64,000 nucleotides of DNA from Cycas panzhihuaensis (lineage: Eukaryota; Cycadophyta): the NCBI GenBank assembly GCA_023213395.1, contig CM041465.1:128471741-128535740 (forward strand), in the 5' to 3' direction. Positions within the stretch are counted from its first letter, which is position 1. The number at the start of each line of letters is the position of its first letter. The position numbers and the translations under genes are program-made. Below are positions 21,399 through 32,800 of the stretch, in pieces. The notes under the pieces are model-generated. The model had not been told where the DNA came from. It did not search any database and was given only the letters and a program-made list of their open reading frames with translations.

Positions 21399-22735
21399 TA
21401 AAGTATATAGGAGAATAGAAAGGGAGGGTTAGTTCTTAGCTTATAGCTTTCCCAATAGGAGGATTTCTTAGACAAATGTGGTGATTCTCCTAATTACTTC
21501 ACTTAGGCCATCCTTAAATGCTAGGGCCAATAACTTAGAATGTGCCCTCTTTATTCATTGAAAGGTTTGAAAGAGATCAACATTATGAGAATAGATAACT
21601 AATGAGATCACCCAAATTGACTGGGTTATCGGAGGACTTTAATATAACAGAAATACTTTGATCTAAAAGGATGTATTTAATAGCTCTAATGCCATAATTA
21701 TGATCTAAATAGGTGGAGGTTTAAAGCCCAATCACTAATAGCATTCCATGTGGTACCCTTAGAATAATGGTATTAATAATATATCAAAGATGATAAGTTA
21801 ATTAAGTCCCTAATACTAAACCATGATTAAACAATACTTATCTCATAATTAGGGTGTAAATTTTTAATAATTTAAATAAGATTACATAAAAACTTGAACT
21901 AAGATATGGTGGCATAATCTAACATAAATCTATCAAATGTGGAGGTTATTTAAGTAATTGATTGGATTAATAGAACAAATGTTTTTATCAATATAAGAAA
22001 TTATATTGGTTATAGTTATGGGTTACAAAACATTACTATATTTCATAGCATAGAGATAAACTAGACAAGTATAAAGCCTTGCCCTTCTTTACTCTTTCAA
22101 TTATAGGATCATTCTTCTCTAGTCTCTTTTCTTCCTCTAAAGTCACTTTTCCCTTTCTCTTAAGAGAATAATCCTCTCCTTTTCTCCTATGCTTTATTTG
22201 GTATTGTAGCAATTGATCCAGGTAGCAATTTCTTGATTCATTACATATTATAGTTTTAGTTATAGGGTGTGAATCTTTAATAAGCCTATTTAGTTATTGG
22301 TTATGATTCAACAATTTTAAGTAGTTTGTTACTAAGTACTTATCATTAGTTTTCTAGTTGTGGTCATCAATCACCCTTTTTCCTATCACATACCATTAGA
22401 CTTCTATAATCGGTCACTCATTCGCCTACCAATAATTACTCCTTAAGCTCTAATCACTAGTCTTATCATCCACCTTCACCTACATCCTCTTCTAGTTTTA
22501 ATCTAAAGTAGGCCTTCCTTCTATAAGAATAATGGTCCTTATTATTCTATTATAATTTTTTAGAAACTTCTTATACAATAATAGTTTATTTTCTTTTGTA
22601 CCATCTACCAAGTTGGGGTAATTGGCCTTGCCCACCAACAATAAAGAGTTTTAGTTGCCGTTCTCATGTCATCCTTTCCTTTCTCTAAAGGACACTATCT
22701 ACTTTTATGATTGATGTATCTTGTAGAATGAGTCC
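21399..22735. other. Unassigned AT-rich DNA right of Copia-C
   Basis: No reliable coding region. A CT-rich tract near 22080-22195 followed by TGGTATTGTAGC at 22197 looks like the U5/PBS end of an old + strand LTR, but only 9 of 12 PBS bases fit and no partner LTR was found. Confidence 0.35.
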
Positions 22736-22739
22736 TTAT

Positions 22740-23400
22740 AGTAGAGGTAACACTACCTCATATTCTTCTTTATCAAATATTGAGGGCTTATATAATTTAA
22801 AGTTATTTATATTAAAAACTAAGCATATCCCCATATAGGGTGGAAAGTCAAATTAAAGGAATTGCCCCTAACTTTATATATTATCTTAAAAGATCCATAT
22901 CTTATAGGTTGTATCTTAACATGCTTCCTAATGAAATGGTCCTTCCGTAAATGAATTCAAACTTGATTACCCACTTGAAAGTAAAGTTCCTTCTTATATT
23001 AATCATGCTTATACTTATATTTCTATTAATTTTGTAGTAGTGTATCATGCATTTGGAATTGAACTTAGTTGATATACTCTAAACACCTTTGTCCCCACTA
23101 TTGAGTCCATCTAATATATTTGTTCAAGTCTATAGGTATTACTAACTCTATTATAGAGTTAGGTTAAAAATATAGATAATTTTTTAATGATGATTTATAT
23201 ACTAACTTATAAGCCACTCAATTATAACTATGTTATATATGAAAAATATTTTCATCTCATGTTTTTAGATGATTATGTTTATACATCTTAACTAGTTGTA
23301 TAACTATCTTATTTACTAGCTCATGTTTTATATGGGATGGACTTTATTCTTTTAATATAAGGAGATACTTAGAGTTAAGATAAACCCTAGTAAAGAAAAA
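22740..23400 (-). pseudogene. Gypsy integrase C-terminal remnant
   Basis: Minus-strand fragments in several frames read, in the order of a Gypsy integrase end: a degraded 'AYN.AVHKST' block (YN*VAYKLVYKSSL), IHLRKDHFIRKHVKIQPIRYGSFKIIYKVRGNSFNLTF, then NINNFKLYKPS. This is the 'HLRKERFP..K..PR..GPF.I..K...N.Y...LP....I...FNV..L..Y' segment. The rest of the element is not seen. Confidence 0.72.
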
Positions 23401-23860
23401 TAAGAACTCACTATACAAAAAACATTATCCCTATTAGTAATAAAAGAATATTTATGCATGTGTATGGTCACTAGTTATATTGAAATGTAATAAAGAGAGA
23501 GAGAGAGAGAAAGAGAGGGAGAGTTTACAAAGTATAACAAATGTCTTTTATGAGGGACTCTAAGTTCTTTTATCACATTAACTTATTTTATATATTCTTC
23601 CAAAATAAACTAATATGTTTTTTATTATCATTTTATTTTTAAAATCAATCAAATGAAACATATAAAATAAATCAAACAAGGTACAAAGGTTCTTGCCTAG
23701 TTTGGTTGCATGAGATAGATCTTCTCCTAATGATAAATGAGAGTAAGAGAGCATTCCTTTATTATCTAATCTTCTTTTAATCTATAAAACCAAACTATAA
23801 AGAACTACCAAGCATGTGTTATCTATTAGAGAAAATAAAGTGAAGAAGATATAAGGAGCT
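23400..23860. other. Spacer with GA microsatellite, left of element E
   Basis: AT-rich, no coding signal. GA repeat at 23494-23521. The composition changes sharply to GC-richer DNA at about 23860, which I take as the truncated left edge of element E. Confidence 0.5.
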
Positions 23861-23989
23861 TTAGGATTGGGTGATGCACCTGTTCGCGCTTTGGGTATTG
23901 CCCAAGGTCCTGAGTCCATCATTTCTTTTGATCTTAAAGACCTTCCTCTTGCTTGTGAAAGGGAGCACCAGTGGACCTTCCCTTTTACC

Positions 23990-24310
23990 ATTACTATCGA
24001 TACACCTTATTACACTTTGTGAAGGACCCTTGTACAATGGTTCTTCCGTTAATGTAATGCCCTTATGCATCATGTAAGAGCTTGCTATTTCCACCTTGGA
24101 ATCCGTTCCATGGCAATGTCAAGGCTATGATGGTAGCGAGAAGGCTCCCTTAGGATCCGTTTTGATCCCTCTTACTTTTGAGGACAAGATTGTCCTCACT
24201 GATATTATAGTCCTCGACATTGACGTCGACTACAATCTCCTTTTGGGTCGACCATGGCTTGATCAAATGGGATCTATGTGTTCAACCTGCTAGGAGCAAC
24301 CCAAGTTTGT
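23990..24310 (+). pseudogene. Gypsy protease region of element E
   Basis: The open parts at 23871-24077 and 24096-24293 join across one stop. They read GSSVNVMPLCIM and IVLDIDVDYNLLLGRPWLDQMG, the 'GSS.NV.P' and 'YN.LLGRPWL' motifs around the Gypsy retropepsin. The catalytic D-S/T-G itself appears mutated (YNGSS for 'DxGSS'). Confidence 0.78.
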
Positions 24311-25310
24311 CCATGATGGATGAATGAACGTTGTTTCCTAAAAATGCCCACCTACCAAACAATCTCATCAAACTAGCGAGGCGAGTCATGGTCGTGTAAA
24401 GGGGGACAAAGGCCCTTCCACCCACGCATGTGCCTATTCTATCGGCATTCCTGATTCCCCTCATTCTGAAAGAGATCCTGCATCTTCTTCTTTGAGCTTT
24501 ACCCATTTCGCTCTTATTAGTGTTGGAAGCTATGGGTACCTTGCTATATTTAGCGACGACGAGTCCCATGGCAAGGACGAGGACCTTCCTCACCCTGTTT
24601 CCTTTCTTCGGATTAGTAGGAGACACTCACCTTGTTCTAAGTCCCAACCTAGAATCCCTCCTATTGGAGAGACCGTTCATCCCCTTGTATCACATGTTAT
24701 TGCTCACCTTGATCCATTGATCCTTGACTCTTCCTCTTCATCACCTCCCACGGGTGATGAATCTGGGGAACTTCTTTTTGCCCCTTACGAGGGGCCCCTT
24801 CCCGACTCCTCTGTAGAGTCTCTTAGGGATGTTGGGTAGCCTGCCGACCACCATGGTCCTGTCGCTCCCACTTCCTCTCATGCCTCATATATTCGAAGTA
24901 AGGTCATCCACGGGGTGGATTACTTCGAAGGCAATGAGGCTCTACTCGAGCACTTAGCGGGCTCTGTGCCCAACCTTCCTTCTAGCCACTATAGACTTGG
25001 CCACCAGAAGGTCTTAGTGATTGGGTCCACCCTTTCTAACCCAATCCCATCTCATGTTCTGTCTCCTCCCGTCGACCTTGCCCCCCTTCACTCCAAGGAG
25101 GAGAATGCCATGTGCATGGGGGCAACCCAAGACATAGTCCTTGCCCCAAGTAAGGTCATTAAGGTGGGGGAGGAATGTTCTCTTGATGAGGTGAGGGAAT
25201 ACCTCCGAGATGTTTTTGCATGGGACTACTATGACATGAAGGGAATCGAGCCATCTATTGTCACCCATAACCTTACCACAGTCCCTGGCGCTCATTCTGT
25301 GCACTAGAAG
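24311..25310 (+). pseudogene. Protease-RT linker of element E
   Basis: ORFs at 24492-24839 and 24915-25307 are + strand fragments of a proline/serine-rich linker ending in 'DVFAWDYYDMKGIEPSIVTHNL', the well-known lead-in to the Gypsy RT ('FAW.Y.DMPGL...V..H.L'). Antisense ORFs over the same bases are shadows. Confidence 0.7.
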
Positions 25311-25319
25311 CAACGCTTA

Positions 25320-26010
25320 CTTCATCCCAAACTCTCAACTACCATCAAAATGGTGGTTGAGAAACTCCTAGACGCAGGACTCATTACTTCCATCGACTAC
25401 CCTAAATGGGGATCTAACATCGTTCTCATTGCTAAAAAGAATGGGACTATTCAGATATACGTTGACTTCTATGACATCAACAACACATGTCCTAAGGATA
25501 ATTTCCCACTCCCTTTTATCTATCAAATCATCGATCGCATTGCCAGTTTCGAAGTCATGTCCTTAATGGATAGCTTCTCCGATTATAATCAAATTCAAAT
25601 CTCTCCTGAAGACCACCATAAGATGGCCTTCACCACCCCATGGGGGACCTTCGCCTACAAGGTGATGCCCTTCGGATTAAAAAATGTAGGTGCCACTTAT
25701 CAAAAGGTGATGTACTTCATCTTTCACGACCTTATCAACAACACATTGAAAGTCTTTATGGACGATATGATAGGTCTCTCACTCGTTAGAGCCCATCACC
25801 CTTCGGACTTGCGGGCCGTCTTCACACAATGTCGCAAGTACCATGTAAGTCTCAATCCGCTCAAATGCATGTTCGACATCACTTCTAGCAAACTCCTTGG
25901 TTTCCTCGTGTCAAAATAAGGAATTTAAATCAACCCTGACAAAGTCAAGGGAATCTTTGACATACCACCACCTAGAACTCAATGACAGATTTAGTCGTTT
26001 CTAGGTAGGC
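25320..26010 (+). pseudogene. Gypsy reverse transcriptase of element E
   Basis: 189 open codons at 25350-25919: KLLDAGLITSIDYPKWGSN, LIAKKNGTIQIYVDFYDIN, CPKDNFPLP, LMDSFSDYNQI, MAFTTPWGTFAYKVMPFGLKN, then the active-site box VFMDDM (Y/F-x-D-D present), and LNPLKCMF. A TAA at 25918 ends the open frame just before the RNase H connection. Lineage looks Tat-like from the D/N-rich 'CPKDNFPLP' start. Confidence 0.9.
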
Positions 26011-26011
26011 T

Positions 26012-26068
26012 CAGATTCCTTAGGTGTTTCTTGGTGAATCAAATTCCTTAGGCGTTTCTTGGTGAACT
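26012..26068 (+). repeat. 29-bp tandem duplication at the RT-RNase H boundary of element E
   Basis: 'attccttaggtgtttcttgg' and 'attccttaggcgtttcttgg' follow each other at 29-bp spacing. 29 is not a multiple of three, so it shifts the frame of pol. Confidence 0.85.
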
Positions 26069-26069
26069 T

Positions 26070-26580
26070 CATTGTGAATACCAAACCCCTTACTAACCTA
26101 TTAAAGAAGGGAGCCCCATTTGTTTGGTCGGCTAAGGCCTAACAAGCTTTCAAAGGACTTAAGGAAGCCCTTGCTTCTACTCTGATGTTGGTGCCCCCTT
26201 GCTTTGATAGGCCCTTCATCCTATATACCTCGGTGACCGATGAGTCCTTGGGTGCTATGCTAGCCCAAGAGGATGATTCGGGAACCAAGAAGGCCATCTA
26301 CTTCATTAGCCGCACTCTCATGCCTGCCAAGCTCAACTTCTCTCTAGTCGAGAAGGAATGTCTCTTATTGGTCCATGCAACCAACAAGTTTAAGCACTAC
26401 TTGCTCAGAAACATGACCAAGGTGATCATTCAATCTGATCCCTTGCATTATTTACTTACCCGTTCTAACCTGACAGGTAGGACTGGTCATTGAGCCATCC
26501 TCCTTTAGGAATTCAGTCTTCATATTGTCAATAGGAAATCGAAGAAGGGGATGGTAGTGGTAGAATAGCTTATTAATGCC
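26070..26580 (+). pseudogene. Gypsy-type RNase H of element E
   Basis: Open stretch 26185-26493: FDRPFILYTSVTDESLGAMLAQ (the first acidic residue of 'LY.AVTD.A' is replaced, the next D kept), AIYFISRTLMPAKLNFSLVEKECLLLV with the E of 'Y...EK', and VIIQSDPLHYLL with the third acid. It is followed by FSLHIVNRKSKKG, the standard end of this domain. There is no archaeal-type RNase H between this and the integrase. Confidence 0.88.
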
Positions 26581-26599
26581 CCTGTCCCTAACTCATTCG

Positions 26600-27927
26600 A
26601 TGCTCCCGTCGATGACTCTCTTCCTGATGAGTCTATCTTGACTATTCAGGGCACTCCTTCTCATCCACTCATTGATAGTGAGTGGTATGGTGACATCGTA
26701 TGGTACCTTACTCAGCAGTAGTACCGCCCAAAAGCTAGTAACAAGGTTAGGTCACGTATTCAAACCACCACTAGGGAATACTTCCTTATGGATGAAGTAT
26801 TGTACAAGAGATCCTTTGATGGGATCCTTCTCTGTTGCATCACTTCTAATGAAGCAGACCAAATACTCTGTGAATACCACCAAGGCATTTGTGAGGGCCA
26901 CTTTGGGGGCCAATCCATGGCCCAGAGGATCCTTCGTATGGGCTACTATTAGTCGTCCCTCTTCAAGGACGTCCATGCTTATGCCTTGAGATGTCGACGA
27001 TGCCAGGAGTACGCAAACATCATCCACGTACCTTTTGAAGCTCTTCATCCCATCGTATCTCCATGGCCCTTAATCCAATGTGGTTTAGACCTCATCAGGG
27101 CCATATCACCGCCCTCTTTGTCGCAATACAAGTTCATCTTGACTACCACAGAGTACTTTATGAAATGGGTGGAAGCTATTCCCTTAATCACCACCCCTGG
27201 CAAAATGATAGCCACTTTCGTCTACCAGCATATCATTTGCTGCTTTGGGATTCCCGACGTCTTGATTACATATAACAGAACTCCTTTTTGTAATAAGGAG
27301 ATGGATGAACTTTGTAAGAAATTCAAGATCTCTCACAAAACCTCTTCTCCTTATTACACCCAGGAAAATGGTCAGGTTGAATCGTTCAACAAAACTCTCA
27401 TCAAACTTCTAAAGAAAATTGTTGCCCAATCTCAAAGAGATTGGCACCTCTAACTCCCTTCCATCTTATGGGCCTATCATACCTCTATTCGTGTGGCTAT
27501 GAGAATGACTCCATTCTCCCTAGTCTATGAGACCAAAGGGGTACTCCCATTGGAATTGGAGATCCCCTCCCTATGGGTTTCTCTTCGAGGTCTTATTAAT
27601 GAGGAGTTTATTTGTCAGGCTCGCCTCATAGATCTCGAAGCCTTGGATGAGAGACATTTAGCTACTTACTAGGCTAACCTCGCGTCTAAAGCCTGCTTGC
27701 AAAGGACTTATGAAAAACACCTTCGTTCCCGTCCTTTATATTCTGGGGACCAAGTCCTCAAGATGGAATATCTCCACGACCGCTTGACCAAATTCAGACC
27801 CAAATGGATCAGTCCCTTTATCATTCTCGAGAGTCTCGATAATGGCACGTATAGGATCGTCACCCTAAAGGGCCTTGAATTTGAGAAAGTTGTTAATGAG
27901 AAATTCCTCAAAAAATTATATGCATGA
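26600..27927 (+). pseudogene. Gypsy integrase of element E, second catalytic Asp lost
   Basis: HHCC finger: HQGICEGHFGGQ...CRRCQEY (26878-27012). Core: D1 in CGLDLIRAI, then FMKWVEAIPLITT; D2 should be in 'SDNGTQF' but reads TYNRTPF, so Asp is Tyr; E is kept in NGQVESFNKTL. The C-terminal domain at 27697-27927 (SGDQVLKM, DRLTKFRPKWISPFIILESLDNGTYRI, EKFLKKLYA) is open and typical. The integrase would insert cDNA into chromatin; this copy cannot. Main coding frame of pol ends at 27927. Confidence 0.9.
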
Positions 27928-28791
27928 TCACTTTACTACCTTTCCTACGCTCCAAAATAAGCCTAAACTACCATCCTAAGCATGTTCTTATTCTTCCTAG
28001 CCACAGGCGGGATGGCAGCTTAGGGTGGCTCCCTTATTTCTTTTGGGTTCCTACCACGGAAACCCTTGTTCCCCTTCCTCTGGAGACCTTATCCTCCTAC
28101 TTAGGTATATCCCCCAAGTAGGACAATGTGTTGGAGTATCATTACCCCTTTGTCATTTGCTCTTCCTTTGCATATTCCGTTATGCTCTTATCTGAACATG
28201 TGTGCTGCCCTATCTCCTAGCCTCACACATATCTATTGCTATTATTCATGGTGATCATATGTGCCTCTGTTAGGAATATGGCCCTACATGAAAGGAAGGG
28301 TGTATAACTTAAACAAATATTATAGCACAAAAAAATCATACAATAATCAACTCAAAAGATCATCAACCATACCCCCATGCATCTGTGCACCCTCACACAT
28401 ATACATACATAAACATAGATTCATAAATATACATCATCATACATCAAATGGGGTATCAATCACCCTGTCTATATATATAAAATAATCATCATATGTCATA
28501 TCATACAACTGGTATGGTACATCATCCATGGGAAGCCAGAATCCTTGTAGGGAGGAGTACAATCATATGACTACATATGGTGACTCTGTAGAGGTCTGTT
28601 TCTTTCCCCTATCTAATCAAAACTACTACTCTACTCTATTGTTACCCTGCCCCTAAGGCATCATCTCCTGGCATGTGTGATCCCTCTCCTGGGGACCACA
28701 TACCTCCTAGGCTCCTCCTACACCTCCGGGAGCTCTCCATCTCACTCCCCTCATCTCGTGGCCTCCTAGGGATCATCATCACCGTGTGTGT
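27928..28791. other. Non-coding spacer between integrase and antisense gene of element E
   Basis: About 0.86 kb with AT-rich sections and an 'acatacat'-type low-complexity tract near 28395-28440. No domain on either strand. It would hold the 3' untranslated region of the antisense gene. Confidence 0.55.
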
Positions 28792-29240
28792 TTATCTCCT
28801 ACTCTGCGATGATCTTGTGGCCACCTTGTCTACTAGGCAATCATATCAAGCCTGGATACAATTACGATCTCCCTCTACTCCTTGGAGCCTCTTCTCCATC
28901 CCCCAGAGATGCTCCTCCATTACTGCCATCTGGATGTGACTCTTAGCATCCCCTCTAGCTCCTCCTTGGGCCTCTAGCACCTATACCTGACCCCATAGGG
29001 CATCCTTCTCAGTCTGGATCTCATCCAGCTCTGCCTGTAGGCATCCCGCACGTGCCTCGTGCTCTTGGGACTCTACTATCCATTCATCCCTTGCCCTCAC
29101 CAATGGGGCGAATGCTACCGTGTGGGCACCTATCGATCTGGACTCGTCTCCTGCCTGGATGGGAGGTTGCCCCTATGTGTAAGCCTGGGGGAACATCTCC
29201 CGGACTACTGCCTCTACTAGTCGCTGCATCTCCACTATAC

Positions 29241-29346
29241 CTGCAAATCCAACACGTCACATGTCAATATGTATCCATGTATATACTAAACCAAAATCAA
29301 ATAACATCTGGTAATCGAAAGATGATATGAGAAGGTAGGGTCTCAC
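29241..29346 (-). other. Predicted spliceosomal intron (106 nt) in the antisense gene
   Basis: Donor CTAG|GTGAGACC and acceptor GATTTGCAG|GT on the - strand. The intron is T-rich with stops in all frames, while both neighbouring segments are GC-richer and readable. Splicing joins them in one frame (ITL-G-IVEMQRLVEAVVREM). Confidence 0.65.
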
Positions 29347-29539
29347 CTAGTGTGATCGCCAGATCCTTGACTTAAACAATGGCCTGTGCCCCGAGCACTC
29401 CACAAGCTACAGGTACCTCCTTCTCCTTTGGTACCTCCTCGGTCACCGCCTCAGCTACTGGGACGTCCCTCCTCTCCTCCACTAGTGCCACTACCTCCTC
29501 AGATCTCCTCACTATTCGTAACCTCTAGGCTCGGGTCAC

Positions 29540-29680
29540 CGAGTCCCTACTCTCCTCTACAGCTCTTGAAGGACCTGCCTCTCCTCCTGCGGTCCCTGAT
29601 GGGTATGCCTCTCCTCCTGCAGTCCCTGATGGATCTATACCTCCTCCTGTGGTGCCTGACGGGCCAGCCCCATCGCCACC
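29540..29680 (-). repeat. PSGTAGGE amino-acid repeats in the antisense gene
   Basis: Four to five copies of a ~30-bp unit, for example + 'ctcctcctgcagtccctga' and 'ctcctcctgtggtgcctga', giving the - peptide units PSGTTGGGID, PSGTAGGEAY and PSGTAGGEAG. A likely flexible linker. Confidence 0.75.
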
Positions 29681-29873
29681 ATCTCCTAGGGAAACTCCTG
29701 CCCCACCTGCCTTGTTGTCACTGTCCCACCTCACCGCTTGATATGGGTCTGATATGAAGTCTACCATGGTGAGGAGGTCCAGTGATGTGGCCTCCACCAA
29801 GAGACGGCCTTGTGCCTGGTCCTTGGTCCCCCTGAACCTAGTCTACCACCTATGTACCATGGGGGCCCACTCT

Positions 29874-29878
29874 AAAAT
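29874..29878. repeat. Target-site duplication of element D (AAAAT; right copy GAAAT)
   Basis: AAAAT at 29874-29878 and GAAAT at 35799-35803 differ by one transition. Removing element D and one copy restores the antisense reading frame of element E, which supports the assignment. Confidence 0.8.
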
Positions 29879-30921
29879 TAATCCACTTTGGGATTTTTAA
29901 TTTCATAATACTCTTAAAATGCCTTGTTTTTCATGTTTGTAACTTTCATTTAGTAAAAAAATGCCTTAAGATACTTTAAAAATGCAAAAAAAAGGTGCAA
30001 CTAAGTGCAACTAAGTGTAATCGAGTGGTCTACAAGTGTAACAAAGTGCAACCACGTAGTTTACAAGTGCAACCCTGCGGACTGTAAGTGCAACACTACA
30101 GACTGCAGAAAGCAGAAAATGGAAAAAATGAAAAACGATAGCATTTTTTATAAGGAAAACAGAGTCTGTTTTACACGACATTTTAGGAGGACATTTTTAC
30201 ACGTGTCCTATATGCAATAAAAGAGAAAAACCCCTTAATTAAATGGATTTAAGTGGATTTTCTTTAACTGTTTATGAATTCGTTAAAGAACTAACAAAAC
30301 AGAAAAATTGTTGAGGAAGAAACTATACATCGTAGGGTTTTAAACAACAAGTTTTCTTCGTAGAAGACATGGGAGGATGCCCAACAGCCATAAACATAGT
30401 AAGAGGAGCAAGATTTGAGAAAAGTTTGTCTAAAATTACTTTCCAAAAAGAAAGAACGGCTCCAAGATGGAAATTCTGCATAAGAGATAAAAAAGAAACG
30501 AAAGTGTAAAAGGAGTGGCAGAACAATGCCTAAATCCATTCGTGGGGTTAGTGAAGAAGCTTAAGAAGGAGTAGTTGTAGTCGAGGGAGGAAAAAAATAG
30601 CTACAGCAGTCCAAGAAAGAGACGCCGATGGAATTCTTCTCCACGAAAGGGATTCTTTTAGTTATCGGCAACCAAAACTCCTTATATACTTCATTGGCAG
30701 AGGTTCCAAAGAACGTGTAGTAGCTCAAAAAGTGCCCAGCACTCATTTCTTCTCTCCCAACTTACTATAATAGTCCTTTGCATGCTCAATAGAGCACAAA
30801 CATAAGGAATTTTGTAAGAAATTTTTTAAATATCTTCAAATTAATGTAATATTATTGTAAATATATTCTGGATTTGTTTCAATTGGATTAAGTCTTTACT
30901 TTTCCATTCAAATTCGGATCA
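29879..30921 (+). repeat. 5' LTR of element D
   Basis: 1043 bp, TAATCCACTTTG to AATTCGGATCA. Contains a GTGCAA minisatellite with seven units at 29996-30110. Confidence 0.85.
29996..30112 (+). repeat. GTGCAA minisatellite in the 5' LTR of element D (7 units)
   Basis: Irregular tandem array around the core (A/G)GTG(C/T)AA(C/T), with spacers such as 'ggtctaca' and 'gtttaca'. The 3' LTR copy (34819-34975) has ten cores, explaining most of its extra 51 bp. Confidence 0.8.
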
Positions 30922-30927
30922 AATATT

Positions 30928-30939
30928 TGGTATCAGAGT
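30928..30939 (+). promoter_or_regulatory. PBS of element D (initiator tRNA-Met)
   Basis: TGGTATCAGAGT, six bases after the LTR end; one C-to-T change from the canonical site. Confidence 0.88.
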
Positions 30940-31019
30940 TAGTTTTCTTGAAATCCTTGGGAATTTAGCAATTTTTAAAGAGAAAAGAAATTAAAACCCT
31001 CTTACTTTAGTTATGAAAA

Positions 31020-32075
31020 GTTTTTATAAAAACTAGATTTCAGTATTTGTTGACCGATGAACCTTTAACCAAATCGCTTGAGAAAGAACGTAGACATCGA
31101 AGGAAGATGGATGAGCTAGAGCAAAAGATAGAGGAAAGGTTTATAAAGATGGAGCAAAACCTTGATAGACTAACCTAGCTTGTGGCGCAACTAGTCTCTC
31201 AACAAGTTGCAACTTCTTCTTCAACATCTAAAGGTGTAAAGAAGGAAGAAGATGAACCGATGAAAGAGGAAATAAATGGAGAGATGGTAGAAGACCAACA
31301 AGAAAAGGAAGAAAATGACAATCCATTAGTAATAACACATCTATTCAAGGTAGAGGCAAAACTTGCACTGCCTATCTATGATGGAACTTTAGATGCAGAA
31401 AAGTTAGATGGTTAGTTGGACTAACTAAAAACATATTTTTTTCATTTATGGGTATAAAAACCAGCAGAAAATTACTTTTACTAGGTTAAAATAGTCTAAG
31501 CATGCATTAGTTTGGTGGAATATATATCTTAAATCCCATAATATAAATGAAATTGCCTGGCAACAATTTAAAATCCTCATAAAGAAGCAATTCTATCCTA
31601 TTAGGTATGAAGAGAAACAGAAGATTAAATGGCAATATTACCGACAAGAAAGAGGCCAAAATGTCTAAGACTACACAATAGAATTTTAAAAGCAATATGT
31701 TGTGTTGGGCATCTCTTTACTAGGTAAAGACATCATGGTGAAGTATATTAGAGGGTTGTACTAGCATATTTAGCAAAAATTTTAACTATTTAAAGTTAAA
31801 TCGCTTGGTGAAGCTAGCAAGAAGGTGATTCCCATAAAAAAGAGTAACAAGAAGGTTTTCATTAAGAGGAAAAGGTTTACACCTCAAGAAGGTAGCAACA
31901 AACCTACCCAAGGAAAGAGGTTTCCAAGTAAAGTTGGACAATAACCCATTGGGGGTTTTGGCAAGAAGAAATAAGCCAATACCACCCAAATTAAAGTCAC
32001 TTGTACTCATTGCAAGTGAGCGGGTCACAGCATAGAAGATCGTTGGTTCCTACACCTAGAGAAATGACCCAAGAA
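31020..32075 (+). pseudogene. gag: Gypsy gag with zinc knuckle of element D
   Basis: A coiled-coil-like, charged N-terminus (MDELEQKIEERFIKMEQNLDRL), then an acidic stretch (31182-31415) leading to LALPIYDGTLDAEKLDG, the start of the Gypsy gag core. The core continues through several stops: WQYYRQERGQNV, FKSLGEASKKV-like blocks and a K/R-rich tail. The knuckle reads CTHCK-x-AGHSIEDR, so the last cysteine is lost. Gag would form the particle. Confidence 0.78.
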
Positions 32076-32229
32076 CAAGGGAAAAGGTAAAGCTAAAAGT
32101 GAAGGTAAAGCTTTACTTAACTCTATGGGTGATGAAGATGTTTATGGCATTGAAGGAGCCAATAAGAAGTTGATGCTCATGGCTAATGCAGAGCCTAAAA
32201 ATAACCATCAACAAGTTGATCCAAAGATT

Positions 32230-32800
32230 AGAGAGGAGCTCTTCATGGTAAGAATCCAAATAAAGTAAAGTATGGTTGATGCCATCTTTGATGGAGGAAG
32301 CCAAAAGAATTTAATCTCAGAAGCATTGCTAAAGAAACTGGGATTAAAAATGCATGCATATCCAAAACTATATCCTCTTGGATGGCTGCAAAAAGATTCA
32401 AAGTTGCAGGTTACTCACCAATGTAAATTTAAATTTGCAATATCTGAAAAGTTCATTGATGAAGTTGAATATGAGGTAGTCCCTTTGGATGTTTGTCAAG
32501 TTGTGTTTGGCAGGCCATATCTCTATGATAAAGATGGAGTTCATCATAGGAGGTTGAGAAAGATTTGACTCATCAAGGATGAGAAATCATATATGATCAA
32601 TGCATCAAACCCACAAAAGAAGATCTCTCTCATATCTTCCCAACAAGCGAAAATATTGATTAATGTTTGTAGAAAGTTTGTGCTACTGATGATAAAGGTG
32701 GAAGAAAAAGAGCAAGCAGAGTCCTCAATATAGGCACTAGATAGGAAGCAAGTGTAGTAAATTAAAGGCCTAAGGAATAAGTACAATGACATATTCCAAG
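32230..32800 (+). pseudogene. Gypsy protease of element D
   Basis: ORF 32272-32568: MVDAIFDGGSQKNLISEALLKKLGL, with the D-S/T-G motif as D-G-G, then YPLGWLQKDSKL, KFAISEKFIDEVEYEVVPLDVCQVVFGRPYLYD. The last block is the standard 'VVPLD.C..V.G.PY' end of the retropepsin. Following sequence leads into RT. Confidence 0.87.

Noticed and set aside
22197-22210. PBS-like TGGTATTGTAGC on +
   Set aside because: Only 9 of 12 bases match, with non-transition changes, and no LTR pair supports it.
25014-25313. 99-codon - ORF over the element E linker
   Set aside because: The + strand carries the RT lead-in motif in this interval; the antisense frame has no motif.
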